A stretch of DNA of 64,000 bases from Amorphophallus konjac (taxonomy: Eukaryota; Streptophyta; Magnoliopsida; Alismatales; Araceae): the NCBI GenBank assembly GCA_022559845.1, contig CM040125.1, forward strand, positions 287,108,200 to 287,172,199. Direction: 5' to 3'. Below, in pieces: positions 19,852-30,404 of this stretch; position 1 is the stretch's first letter; the number at the start of each line of letters is the position of its first letter. The translations under genes were made by a program, and so were the position numbers. The notes beneath the pieces were generated by a model that worked only from the letters and a program-made list of their open reading frames with translations, made no database searches and was not told the DNA's origin.

Positions 19852-20586
19852 GATACCTCTTCTATAGAGCACACCTCCAACCAGAATGTATCTTTGGGCG
19901 ACTCTTCTGATGGCCTTCTTCTCTTCTGCCATGGACTCTTCAGGATAAGACTGATCTTGAAAATATCTGGCAATCTCGTATAACCATGGCTTTTCCTCGT
20001 CAGCTAATTCTTCCTATAGATCGAGCAGCATGATCTCTTTATTCTCAATGATTCCTCCTTCCTTAACCTTCTTGAGCACCTCCTCCTTAATACTAAGGAA
20101 TGCAAGATCTTTGATAGCAGGAGTAAGCCGCTTATGAATGATGAGAGAATGGAAATCCCTTTCGGGGAGGAAAATCAAGGAGGAAGCAAGTGAAGCAAGA
20201 CCGACAGCTAAGATATTCTGGTTTCGAGGAACATGGACAAAGATTAATTTAGTAAAGAGATTGACATAAGTAGAAGTAAGTTCCTGATAGGGTTTGAGTT
20301 TGAGATCGAGCGTACGGCATTTGATAAGCACTTGGCAAAGAATAAGCCGACTATTACCTACAATCTGCAGATGAGTAACAAAAAATTGATGAGCGGCCTC
20401 AAGTTCGGCCAGAAGAGCCTCATACTCAGCTATATTATTTGTAACTGGAAATGCAAGCTGAGAGGCAAGTGAAATGGTGATACCCTCAGGTGTTAGGAGA
20501 ACAATGTCGATCCCCTTGCCTTGAGAATTCAGAGCTCCATCAAAATTTAACGTCCACATGGGATCTGAAGGTTGATTAATGGACAT
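19852..20586 (-). pseudogene. D second (archaeal-type) RNase H and integrase leader
   Basis: From the ATG at 20586: WTLNFDGALNSQGKGIDIVL (first Asp), NNIAEYEALLAELEAA (Glu), NSRLILCQVL (Asn in place of the usual Asp) and VPRNQNILAVGLASLAS. The frame is open to 20014. After a stop it continues in recognisable form (MAEEKKAIRRVAQRY, then LYRRG, the strand that leads into the integrase zinc domain) up to the E insertion. Dual RNase H supports the Tat/Ogre assignment. Confidence 0.8.
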
Positions 20587-20639
20587 CAGTTCCTCATCTA
20601 GAAACTCTGAGCGAACATGATCAAAATGAGAGAGAGGGT

Positions 20640-21229
20640 GATGCGTAAGATGTCCGGCGATGGCATAGCCTTTAATTACTTTTTACTGAATGTAAGTGAT
20701 GTCGAACTGAGAAAGGAAGCTCTGCCATTGTGCTAATTGTCAGTAAGAATTGATGTTTCAAGAAGGAACTTAATGGGATTCATGCGAGCAATGAGATGAA
20801 CCTCGTGAGATAAGAAGTAATGCTTCGACTTCTGAACTACCCATATTAAAGCTGTACAGGTCTTTTCTATAGCCATGTACTTCTACTCGCAAGGGTTGAG
20901 AAGCTTAGACAAGTAGTAGGCTGCCCTCTCTTTTCTTTCTTCATCAACTTGAGCAAGGACAACACCTACTGAGTCATCCAGGACAGAGATATAAAGAACA
21001 AGTGGTGTGCCCGGAACCGGCGGCCTCAGGACAGAAGGATTGGATAGATAATCCTTCAATCCGTCAAAAGCTGCCTGACACTTGTCATCCCAATTGAATT
21101 TAACTCCTGGCTTAGTAAGCTCGTAGAACGGCCTACACCTTTGTGAATGCTGGGAGACAAATCAGCGAATAAATTGTAACCTCCCAATCAATCCTCGAAC
21201 TTCTTTCAAATTCTTGGGAGGAGACATAT
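20640..21229 (-). pseudogene. D RT connection and gypsy-type RNase H
   Basis: Minus-strand reading from the G junction: MSPPKNLKEVRGLIGRLQF, FYELTKPGVKFNWDDKCQAAF, LVLYISVLDDSVGVVLAQ, AAYYLSKLLNPCE and MAIEKTCTALIW, ending with SFLSQFDITY-like sequence. At least three stops occur. The frame joins the RT segment at 28433 when one CTCTT copy is discounted, which shows that G inserted into an existing pol gene. Confidence 0.82.
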
Positions 21230-21234
21230 CTCTT
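21230..21234. repeat. Target-site duplication of G, left copy (CTCTT)
   Basis: CTCTT before TGATGGGG; the same pentamer follows the 3' LTR at 28428-28432. Confidence 0.92.
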
Positions 21235-21541
21235 TGATGGGGACATCACCTCCAATGCCCACCTTCACAGCTCGTCTCCTCACCCCGGTTGCATCCGGCA
21301 TGGTTTAATCATTTAATTTTGAGTCCTATGTAATTTTACTTGAGTCATTTGATGTAATTTACATTTTATTTGAGTCATGTCCCTAGGTCTTGCATTTATT
21401 TTCCTATGTTTGAGTGTCATTAGAGTGTGTAATGTGCTAATTGGCCCATTTCTTCGGGCTTGGCCCAATGAGCTCCCCTACCCCTTCAGTTATTTATCAA
21501 TGAGTCTTTTGTCAGGGTCTTATTGTAAAATGTGGGTTTCC

Positions 21542-21549
21542 TATATATA
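21542..21549 (+). promoter_or_regulatory. TATA box of G 5' LTR
   Basis: TATATATA followed by GGGCCCC; identical in the 3' LTR (26381-26388) and in the solo LTR (37065-37072). It is the probable core promoter for G's transcript. Confidence 0.65.
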
Positions 21550-23202
21550 GGGCCCCATTTCCTTCATTTGGAGGTAATGAATCAATCAATGAAAAAAATG
21601 CCATTTGAGAGTCCAAAGCTTAGTTTAGTGGAGTGATTCCAATATTCTTTGGGTGAGAAACCCTAGGGGAGAGATTCCCCACCCTTCCCTCTCTTAATCC
21701 CTCTTTTTTTACTCTACTTTCTCTCTCCTCAACACCCAATTTCAAATTTTCTTCTCTCTCCTCCCTTCCCAACCACCTCAACCCCCACCTACCATCATTA
21801 AAGCCCTCCACTTCCCCATAGCCTCCATTACTCCACCCCCTAGTCCCAAGAAGATCCCTCACCATTCCAACACCATCTTCCACATTCCAACACCACTTTC
21901 CCCATTCCAACATAATCAACCCCTTCCCCACACAACCCCACAACTTCCAAGGCCATTTCAAATTTGAAATCCACCCTTCCCTCCACTCACTTGTGCCCCC
22001 CCCTCACCTTCTCCTCTCACCCACCTTCCCAAATTCGTAGCTCCTCTTCCCACCACCTGTTAGACCCCCTTCCAGACCCCATTCTTCCCTTCCCCCACCT
22101 TAGAACACCCCCTCCTAGACCCCCTCATAGCCCGGGCTTTCCCCACACTCATCCACCCCCATTTCCCCTCCCATATACCCCATTCCCCCCCATCATCATC
22201 AACCTACAGCTCTCAACTGAAGATCTACAGCAGACCAGCAACTTGCAGCGGCCACCATGACCTCCTCCAGACGAGTTTGAAGACCCAAGAGCCATCGTCG
22301 GAAGTGTCTGCTAGTCGCCTTCGCAACCGAAGTAGTTTCGTCTTCTTCCGATCTCCGAGTCGTCCAGGAGGTCCATTCTCCCACAGCTGCGCGGTTCTGC
22401 CTCGGCTGAGGACCTGATCCAGATTAGAAGCTCTGCCACGACGAACCCCGAAGGAACCAGTCCTCAAGTTCTTCTTCAAAGTTCTTCATCGACCTGTCTA
22501 CTTTCAGAATAAAGAAGCGGAAGCCCATTCAGCATCCGGGAACAGAAGTTACCAATTTTCTTCCACGATCGCGCGGCTCTGCCTTCCCCAGTCTGCATTG
22601 ACACCTCCTCACTCTTCTGGCTCCACAGATCGTCTCATTTTTCTTCTAGCATCCCCGTTTCTTTTGCTGCAAAGAGGACTCAACCACGGTTCTAACGGCA
22701 CTGACGGCATCAAATTTGGAGTTCGGGGACGGCCAGGACAGCCTCTGCATCCTACTATTGGTGACCTGCCACTGCTAGTCTGAGAAATAGAGGCCCTGTT
22801 CAAGCTCCTGCCCCGACCTGCAGCGACTCTAGAAGAATTTACAAAAATTTAGAGGCATTCCCCTTCTTGTTACGAAGATTTCTCCGCTAGTCTCTCCATC
22901 AGAGAAATTCCTGAGCAAGATCTACAATAGCAACACCGACCCTCTATCCTGGTTCGCAGATAGCAGGCAGATTCGGCGTCCACCCTTGTTCCTCGTTCTT
23001 TGCTTTGGTTTCCCCACCCCGCTTGGCCGGCTGAAGGCCCCTCCCTATGTGGAGGTAGTATTGATGTAATATCATTAACCCCCACCCCAAGTTCCCCCTC
23101 TGCGAGAGGTGTAGTGGTGTAATTTGTTTGGGCAGGTCAAGCGACACCGCCGCGGCGTGTGGGGATCCACTCGCCTCCCCGCTCGCCCTCGTCTCCGACC
23201 GG

Positions 23203-23224
23203 GACCGGTTTCTTCAAACCGGTC
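23203..23224 (+). other. Conserved hairpin in G LTR
   Basis: GACCGGTTT, four-base loop CTTC, AAACCGGTC: nine perfect base pairs. It is present at 28042-28063 and, with one mismatch, at 38751-38772. It lies in the transcribed 3' half of the LTR, so it could fold in the 5' leader RNA. Confidence 0.6.
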
Positions 23225-23590
23225 GAGTAAGTGCTCAAACCTTCACTCCACTTAGTGCTTGCCTTTCAATATTAGTTCTAATTCCGCTGGTTATGCGAGT
23301 GAGAGCCCGATCCTCTAGCCCCATTGCCTTGAGTGATCACCGTGGGAAGAGTGCAACCGGTGCCTTCGGCACTTCGTCGGCCCCGTTGAATTGGGCTTCC
23401 AAATCTATTGGGAATCAAATCTTGGCCTTGCTGGCCCTCTACCAGCAAGGGCCCAACCCCTCAACCTCACCTTGGCATTGCCAAGTTACCCCGGGCTTGG
23501 GTGAGCGACGAGAGAGCGACGGCCCAAATTGGCCCATTTAGATTGCGATTGTGCTTGCTTGCATTAGGTCCGAGGTTGTGTCACATCAAT

Positions 23591-23602
23591 TGGTATCAGA
23601 GC
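23591..23602 (+). other. Primer-binding site of G (initiator Met-tRNA)
   Basis: TGGTATCAGAGC, a perfect match to the plant initiator Met-tRNA 3' end complement, two bases after the LTR end. Confidence 0.93.
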
Positions 23603-23634
23603 AAGTCTTTGATTTGTTCTCACAAGTCAAGTCC

Positions 23635-26154
23635 ATGGGCACGCTTGCATTAGAGTTCTCATCGGATCATTCTATGCATTATCCACCTCCCATTGTCATT
23701 GAGTCTACCGACCAAAAGGCCCTAATTCCCATCATATCCCAAGCATACCTACCTAATGGGAGCCCCACAGAAATTGACTTCATTGACATGGAAGAAGATA
23801 ATTGGGTATCCTCCGAAATTGTAGCCACCCTCTCTACGACAGGACAAATTGTGCACAACGGATACCTAGTCTTCGTTGAATTCCATAAATGGTTCAGGAA
23901 GACTAAGTATTTGGATGGGGCTTGGTGTCAAAAGGGAACATTGGCGGATCCATGTATAATCCTAGGTAAGAAATGGTTAGATGAAAGGAATGCCGACATC
24001 GACCCAACACGTCGGACTTGCCTAGTGCATCCGCCACACCTTTCGGGAACCTTTAAATTCAACAACCTTTTATTCTCCCACCGGCGGGAATCCCACCCTT
24101 GTTCACCACCCCGGGTGCACCATACTCCGGCCATCATCACCCCACCATCAAAGAACCTTCCCACTCCATTAGTTTTGGAAGAAGTAGTCCACCCGCTTTG
24201 CCACATGAAGATAAATATCCCTCGGGAACCTATCCCCTCCATAGAGAGCTCCCATGTCCCAATTGAAGAGGAAGCCTCGCACAAGGATCTTCACCCTACA
24301 CCACCCCCTCTAGATAAGGCTGAATTCATCTTAGAAGAGTCCCTTGTTAGGTGGCTAAGGGAGAGCCTAATTAGAGAGACCTCGACCCATGTTTGCCCTC
24401 CCATAGAACAAAATTTTCCCCTAGTGCCCCTCTTCTCCTATCACACCACAATCCAAGCATCCTATCAAGTGGAGACCTTAGAAGATTTTCTTAGGGGCTT
24501 AGCATGGCAAATTGAGTTCACTAGCATGTTGACCCCTATGGCCGAACAACCTAGGAGCCTTAGCCTCCTACACCTATGCATAGGGTCTATCACCTCGGTT
24601 TGCACCAATGGTTGCTACACTAGCGACCTCCTTCTATTCCTCCCTACACCGGATGAGCCCAACCTTCTCCTCGATTTAGAGCTTCTTATGTCGGGTAGAA
24701 AGCCAAGCCCTCCACTCATGGCCGACCCACTTGTCAAGAACATTGGCCCAACTATCATAGGGAAGGATGACTTAGTACCTTTTAAGGATCTTGAGGACAT
24801 GGAGTTCCTCCCCCTAAGTGACCTATTTTATTATCCATATGATCCCTTCCAATGGGAGTCAAGGAACTCATATGACCCAACCATCTTACCAACCACCCAC
24901 CCTTTCCTACCCTCACCCACCATATTGGGCCAAACCCACCTCATCCATGATCCGGGTTGCACCTTGGGAGCCATAACCTTGGACCATATATCCCTAGGTA
25001 ATAAGGTGGTGTCCCACCCCATGATGACCACCTTCTTAGATCCATTCGATCCTTTCCAATGGGAGTTCAAAGGTTGTCCCACACCTATACACATGGAAGT
25101 CACTTTTGAGAAAATTATGCATGTGTCTAGGCTTTCCACCCCCTTTGGCATGAACACTATGTTGGGTCCATTCATTCATATCACCCACATGTCTAGTAGA
25201 AAGCATGAGTGGGCCACATTCAGATGTCATGGTCCTCTTTCATTCATCATGGATCGTAAGCATGTCAAAAGCATCTACGGATGTCCAGGCCCCCCCACAT
25301 TCATCACCACTGTGCATGATAGGTTCACCTACGGGTGCCCCGGCCCACCCAGGCCCACCAAAGTCTACATGACAACATTGCATGATAAGTCCACATATGG
25401 TTACCCCGGCCCTCCAAAATCCATCAAAGTCTTCTTGGCATCAAAGCATGATCGGTCTACTTTTGGTTGCCCAGGTCCACCCATCACCCCTAGAATGTCA
25501 ACATTCACGAAATTGCATGAAAGCCTTTGCAAGCACATAAGCAAAAAGAATGAGGCTTATAAGAGGCGGGCCGACTCTCATCGGCGTCACCAAGACTTCC
25601 ATGAGGGTAACTTTGTGATGGTAAGGACTGAGAGGCTCTCCTCGGGAGCCATCTCCAAATTGAGGCCACGTGGGGCTGGTCCCTTCCAGGTCCTGAGGCG
25701 CATTGGTGCAAATGCCTATGAGTTAGATCTCCCCGAGGAGTATGGAATAAGTCCCACATTCAATGTTGCCGACCTAGTGTCATATAAGGGACCCACGGTG
25801 GTACCTAGTGAGGAGATTGAGCCTACGTCTTCCCTTGAGAGAGCACCCACCCGTGAGGAGAGACCACCAGCCAAGAGAGCCCAGCGTGAACAAATTGAAC
25901 AAATACTGGATGAACAAGTCACTACCACTCGGAGCAAGGTATACGAGCGCTATCTCGGCAGGTGGATGGACCGGTCTCGTTCGGAAGGCTTGAGGGCAGT
26001 ACCACTTCTACACCCTCCAAGGAGGGAAGGACACTTACTCGACAGAGTCGAGTTCTCCGCACCCCGGGAGTATGATGGGGACATCACCTCCAATGCCCAC
26101 CTTCACAGCTCGTCTCCTCACCCCGGTTGCATCCGACATGGTTTAATCATTTAA
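23635..26154 (+). CDS. Uninterrupted 839-aa protein of G: novel block, GCPGPP repeats, integrase C-terminal-like tail
   Basis: The start is the ATG at 23635 (MGTLALEFSSDHSM), 32 bases after the primer site; earlier in-frame codons lack an ATG. Residues about 1-170 match nothing I know. A Pro-rich linker follows, then a block near residues 225-345 shared with F (LVPLFSYHTT, GSITSVCTNGC, LLFLPTPDEP). Next come two DPFQWE motifs, five repeats ending in C(H/P)GP or GCPGPP (about 525-620), and a tail of about 200 residues with the SH3-like integrase C-terminal pattern (FHEGNFVMVRTERL, KLRPRGAGPFQVL, NAYELDLP, STFNVADL-like PTFNVADL). No protease, RT, RNase H or DDE core is present. The frame crosses the 3' LTR start (26073) and stops at 26152-26154. 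The function is unknown; DNA or RNA binding by the tail is an inference. Confidence 0.75.
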   Translation: MGTLALEFSSDHSMHYPPPIVIESTDQKALIPIISQAYLPNGSPTEIDFIDMEEDNWVSSEIVATLSTTGQIVHNGYLVFVEFHKWFRKTKYLDGAWCQKGTLADPCIILGKKWLDERNADIDPTRRTCLVHPPHLSGTFKFNNLLFSHRRESHPCSPPRVHHTPAIITPPSKNLPTPLVLEEVVHPLCHMKINIPREPIPSIESSHVPIEEEASHKDLHPTPPPLDKAEFILEESLVRWLRESLIRETSTHVCPPIEQNFPLVPLFSYHTTIQASYQVETLEDFLRGLAWQIEFTSMLTPMAEQPRSLSLLHLCIGSITSVCTNGCYTSDLLLFLPTPDEPNLLLDLELLMSGRKPSPPLMADPLVKNIGPTIIGKDDLVPFKDLEDMEFLPLSDLFYYPYDPFQWESRNSYDPTILPTTHPFLPSPTILGQTHLIHDPGCTLGAITLDHISLGNKVVSHPMMTTFLDPFDPFQWEFKGCPTPIHMEVTFEKIMHVSRLSTPFGMNTMLGPFIHITHMSSRKHEWATFRCHGPLSFIMDRKHVKSIYGCPGPPTFITTVHDRFTYGCPGPPRPTKVYMTTLHDKSTYGYPGPPKSIKVFLASKHDRSTFGCPGPPITPRMSTFTKLHESLCKHISKKNEAYKRRADSHRRHQDFHEGNFVMVRTERLSSGAISKLRPRGAGPFQVLRRIGANAYELDLPEEYGISPTFNVADLVSYKGPTVVPSEEIEPTSSLERAPTREERPPAKRAQREQIEQILDEQVTTTRSKVYERYLGRWMDRSRSEGLRAVPLLHPPRREGHLLDRVEFSAPREYDGDITSNAHLHSSSPHPGCIRHGLII
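25205..25495 (+). repeat. Coding tandem repeats for GCPGPP peptides
   Basis: Five units of about 60-72 bp coding a His-rich lead (HD+ST-like) followed by FRCHGP, YGCPGPP, YGCPGPP, YGYPGPP and FGCPGPP. F codes three similar units in 2430-2580. The unit boundaries are set by the Gly-Pro-Pro motif. Confidence 0.75.
26062..26072 (+). other. Polypurine tract of G
   Basis: CCCCGGGAGTA directly before the 3' LTR start TGATGGGG. It is also coding sequence, since the G frame reads through it. It is short and only partly purine, so the exact primer is uncertain. Confidence 0.5.
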
Positions 26155-28427
26155 TTTTGAGTCCTATGTAATTTTACTTGAGTCATTTGATGTAATTTGC
26201 ATTTTATTTGAGTCATGTCCCTAGGTCTTGCATTTATTTTCCTATGTTTGAGTGTCATTAGAGTGTGTAATGTGCTAATTGGGCCCATTTCTTCGGGCTA
26301 GGCCCAATGAGCTCCCCTACCCCTTCGGTTATTTGTCAATGAGTCTTTTGTCAGGGTCTTATTGTAAAATGTGGGTTTCCTATATATAGGGCCCCATTTC
26401 CTTCATTTGGAGGTAATGAATCAATCAATGAAAAAAATGCCATTTGAGAGTCCAAAGCTTAGTTTAGTGGAGTGATTCCAATATTCTTTGGGTGAGAAAC
26501 CCTAGGGGAGAGATTCCCCACCCTTTCCTCTCTTAATCCCACTTTTTTTACTCTACTTTCTCTCTCCTCAACACCCAGTTTCGAATTTTCTTCTCTCTCC
26601 TCCCTTCCCAACCACCTCAACCCCCACCTACCATCATTAAAGCCCTCCACTTCCCCATGGCCTCCATTACTCCACCCCCCTAGTCCCAAGAAGATCCCTC
26701 ACCATTCCAACACCATCTTCCACATTCCAACACCACTTTCCCCATTCCAACATAATCAACCCCTTCCCCACACAACCCCACAACTTCCAAGGCCATTTCA
26801 AATTTGAAATCCACCCTTCCCTCCACTCACTTGTGCCCCCCCCTCACCTTCTCCTCTCACCCACCTTCCCAAATTCGTAGCTCCTCCTCCCACCACATGT
26901 TAGACCCCCTTCCAGACCCCATTCTTCCCTTCCCCCACCTTAGAACACCCCCTCCTAGACCCCCTCACAGCCCGGGCTTTCCCCACACTCATCCACCCCC
27001 ATTTCCCCTCCCATATACCCCATTCCCCCCATCATCATCAACCTACAGCTCTCAACTGAAGATCTACAGCAGACCAGTAACTTGCAGCGGCCACCACGAC
27101 CTCCTCCAGACGAGTTTGAAGACCCAAGAGCCATCGTCGGAAGTGTATGCCAGTCGCCTTCGCAACCGAAGTGGTTTCGTCTTCTTCCGATCTCCGAGTC
27201 GTCCAGGAGGTCCATTCTCCACAGCTGTGTGGTTCTGCCTCGGCTGAGGACCTGATCCAGATTAGAAGCTCTGCCACGACGAACCCCGAAGGAATCAGTC
27301 CTCAAGTTCTTCTTCAAAGTTCTTCATCGACCTGTCTACTTTCAGAATCAAGAAGCGGAAGCCCATTCAGCATCCGGGAACAGAAGTTACCAATTTTCTT
27401 CCACGGTCGCGCGGCTCTGCCTTCCCCAGTTTGCATCGACACCTCCTCACTCTTCTGGATCCACAGATCGTCTCTGTTCTCTTCTGGCATCCCCGTTTCT
27501 TTTTCTGCAAAGAGGACTCAACCACGGTTCTAACGGCGCTGACGGCATCAAATTTGGAGTTCGGGAGCGGCCAGGACAGCCTCTGCATCCTACTATTGGT
27601 GACCTGCCCCTGCTAGTCTGAGAAATAGAGGCCCTGTTCAAGCTCCTGCCCCGACCTGCAGCGACTCTAGAAGAATTTACAAAAATTTAGAGGCATTCCC
27701 CTTCCTGTTACGAAGATTTCTCCGCCAGTCTCGCCATCAGCGAAATTCCTGAGCAAGATCTACAATAGCAACACCGAGCCTCTATCCTGGTTCGTAGATA
27801 GCAGGCAGATTCGGCGTCCACCCTTGTTCCTCGTTCTTTGCTTTGGTTTCCCCACCCCGCTTGGCCGGCTGAAGGCCCCTCCCTACGTGGAGGTAGTATT
27901 GATGTAATATCATTAACCCCCACCCCAAGTTCCCCCTCCTGCGAGAGGTGTAGTGGTGTAATTTGTTTGGGCAGGTCAAGCGACACCGCCGCGGCGTGTG
28001 GGGATCCACTCGCCTCCCCGCTCGCCCTCGTCTCCGACCGGGACCGGTTTCTTCAAACCGGTCGAGTAAGTGCTCAAACCTTCACTCCACTTAGTGCTTG
28101 TCTTTCAATATTAGTTCTAATTCCGCTGGTTATGCGAGTGAGAGCCCGATCCTCAAGCCCCATTACCTTGAGTGATCACCGTGGGAAGAGTGCAACCGGT
28201 GCCTTCGGCACTTCGTCAGCCCCGTTGAATTGGGCTTCCAAATCTATTGGGAATCAAATCTTGGCCTTGCTGGCCCTCTACCAGCAAGGGCCCAACCCCT
28301 CAACCTCACCTTGGCATTGCCAAGTTACCCCGGGCTTGGGTGAGCGACGAGAGAGCGGCGGCCCAAATTGGCCCATTTAGATTGCGATTGTGCTTGCTTG
28401 CATTAGGTCCGAGGTTGTGTCACATCA
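26073..28427 (+). repeat. 3' LTR of element G
   Basis: 2,355 bp, close to 98% identical to 21235-23588 by eye. It ends CACATCA at 28427. Confidence 0.94.
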
Positions 28428-28432
28428 CTCTT
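28428..28432. repeat. Target-site duplication of G, right copy (CTCTT)
   Basis: Identical to 21230-21234; D's RT frame continues to the right. Confidence 0.92.
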
Positions 28433-29325
28433 ATTGCCCTCGCCTTGTTGGGATCGATCTTAATACCCCTCTTACTGACAATGAACCCATGCAACTTACC
28501 AGACGATACACCAATCACGCACTTCTTAGGGTTCATTTTCAATTGATACTCACGAGCTCTTTGCAGAACATTGGCTAGCACCTCGGGATGTTCAATCCTC
28601 GTCCTTGATTTCACTACCAGGTCATCAACATACACCTTTATATAAACACAGATCATATCATGAAAAATAGCCATCATGGCCCTTTGGTAGGTGGCTCCGG
28701 CATTCCTGAGTCCGAATGGCATGACCACATAACAATAAATACCCTAAGGTGTAGTGAAGGAGGTCTTTTCTTGATCTTCTTCAGCCAAGCGAATCTGATT
28801 ATATCCAGAGAAGCCATCCATAAAAGAGAGGGTCTCAAACCCCACCGTATTGTCAATCAAAACATGTATGTGAGGGAGACGGAAATCATCTTTAGGACGC
28901 GTGCAATTAAGGTCCCGGAAGTCTATGCAAAATCTGACCCTTCCGACCTTATTCATAACCGGGACAATGTTAGCCACCCAATTGGGGTAAAGGACGACTC
29001 TAATGAATCTGGCCTTATGGAGCTTATCGACCTCTTCTTTCATCTTTAAGGCCATATGAGGGTGAAAACGTCTCAACCACTGCTTAACCAGGACAGACCC
29101 TGGCTTAAGTGTTAGGCGATGTTCAACAAGTGCGGGGTCCAGACCCGTCATATATTCATAACCCCATGCAAACGTGTCCTTGAATTTTTGGAGAACCTGA
29201 ATAAGTGTCTCTTCTTCAGATGGAGGCAAACTCTTGCTTATGAGGACAATCCTAGGGTTTTCCTCAGTCCCCAAATTAATTTCTTTGGTAGGCTCTTCTA
29301 CTGAGGTTGATGGGGTCTTCATCAT
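28433..29325 (-). pseudogene. D reverse transcriptase
   Basis: The minus-strand frame starts in an acidic linker and gives FAWGYEYMTGLDPALVEH, VANIVPVMNKVGRVRFC, DFRDLNCTRPKDDFRLP, FMDGFSGYNQI, then after one stop (28744-28746) MPFGLRNAGATYQRAM and the catalytic YVDDLVV, MNPKKCVIGV and KIDPNKARAI. The active-site Asp pair is present. It ends at the G insertion and resumes in 21229. It would copy element RNA into DNA. The single stop within RT is less damage than in D's other parts. Confidence 0.9.
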
Positions 29326-30294
29326 TCATAATCGTCAGCCTCATCCACATATTCATCATACTCTTCATCCCCCTCCTCGACAGGGTCTTCATCATTCATA
29401 ATCTCATAAACTCCGAACCCTTCGTCTAAAGCAAAAGCTTCCTCACATTCTAATTTTGGCAAGAGAATCAAATCCTCCAGAAACTGGGGAATGGCTAAGC
29501 ATGCTTGACACCGCCTGGCTAAGTCTAACAAGAACCTACGGGGAATCTGTTTACCCTTGGCTTTCTTAGTGGCAACTACCCCAAGACTCTTATTGCTAGA
29601 AGAAAAAGAAGAAGAACTAGCCTGATCACTAGAATCTAAAGAAGATGAGGAAGAAGTAGTAGATACAGGAGAAGGTACCGAAGAAGACTCCTCATTAGAG
29701 GAGTAAAACAGATCCGCTAACGGACCTTGAATGGGTGGCCCTTGGGTCGGGGCACACTCATGAACAAGATAGGAGGTCTCCTCAACAAAGATGAGGGATT
29801 GAAAAGTTTGAATTTTGGTATTTTTTTTCGTTTTCAATAATGAAGCAACGAGAGGGAGGAGTAGAAGATGGTTTTGAAATCGAGAGTTTGGAAAAGGGTT
29901 GAATAAGAGATTGCCCGAGCGAGGGCATGATGGAGAGCTGAGAGAATTGCTCGAGGAGCAAAGGAGGAATTGAGGGAGTCTGGAGCAAATCTGGAGAGAA
30001 AGAAATCTAGACCGCGGGCAGTCTAGGAATGCTGATTAGAAATAACCTGGAACTCATGAAAGCAATAAGTGATGGATGGACATAATTAAGGAAAAAGAGG
30101 CTAGCCCATAGTCTGTCTATAGTGAAGTCATCTTCAAATGACACATCTGGCACTCCCGTATCGGTGTAATTGCTGAGCAGCTGCCTCTTGTCAGTGATTA
30201 CGATCGGCTTTTCTATCAACTCATGAATCAGTGGTGGCCATTCCGGATCAGTGGGCATAAACAGTCGGCTCAGAGCAATAGTAATATCATTCAT
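29322..30294 (-). pseudogene. D acidic linker between protease and RT
   Basis: Two minus-strand stretches: 30294-30007 (MNDITIALSRLFMPTDPEW and following) and 29988-29322, a Ser-rich then acidic sequence (EEGDEEYDEYVDEADDYE). Ogre-type elements carry long spacer regions here. The frames change between segments. A 21-base repeat, GGGTCTTCATCATTCATAATC, occurs at about 29313 and 29383. The gap 30295-30404 shows nothing I can name. Confidence 0.55.
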
Positions 30295-30404
30295 ATTAAA
30301 CCACTGATACCAATCACACTCCGATCATCCATCTTCCTTCTTTTAAAAGGCCTCAAAGATTCCAGAGCCTTATAGGTGACTAGAGGTGCTAAATGGCGAG
30401 CAAA

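Larger units (their letters stand above)
21235..23588 (+). repeat. 5' LTR of element G
   Basis: 2,354 bp, TGATGGGGACATC to GTCACATCA. It has a TATATATA box at 21542-21549, a long C-rich region (about 21960-22200), and a perfect 9-bp-arm hairpin at 23203-23224 followed by GAGTAAGT. Short open frames inside are repeated in all G LTRs and look incidental. Confidence 0.94.
21235..28427 (+). mobile_element. Element G: complete LTR retrotransposon with one novel-type ORF
   Basis: 7,193 bp: 5' LTR 21235-23588, Met-tRNA primer site, 2,484-bp internal region, 3' LTR 26073-28427, flanked by a perfect CTCTT duplication. LTR mismatch looks like about 2%, so it is one of the younger insertions. The internal region codes a single open frame without RT, RNase H or integrase core, so the element depends on enzymes supplied by another one. 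A solo LTR of the same family is at 36747-39134. Confidence 0.93.

Noticed and set aside
26804..27247. Pro/Ser-rich frame in G's LTRs (also 21964-22260)
   Set aside because: Follows the C-rich LTR stretch; its length and end differ between the two LTRs, so it is not maintained.
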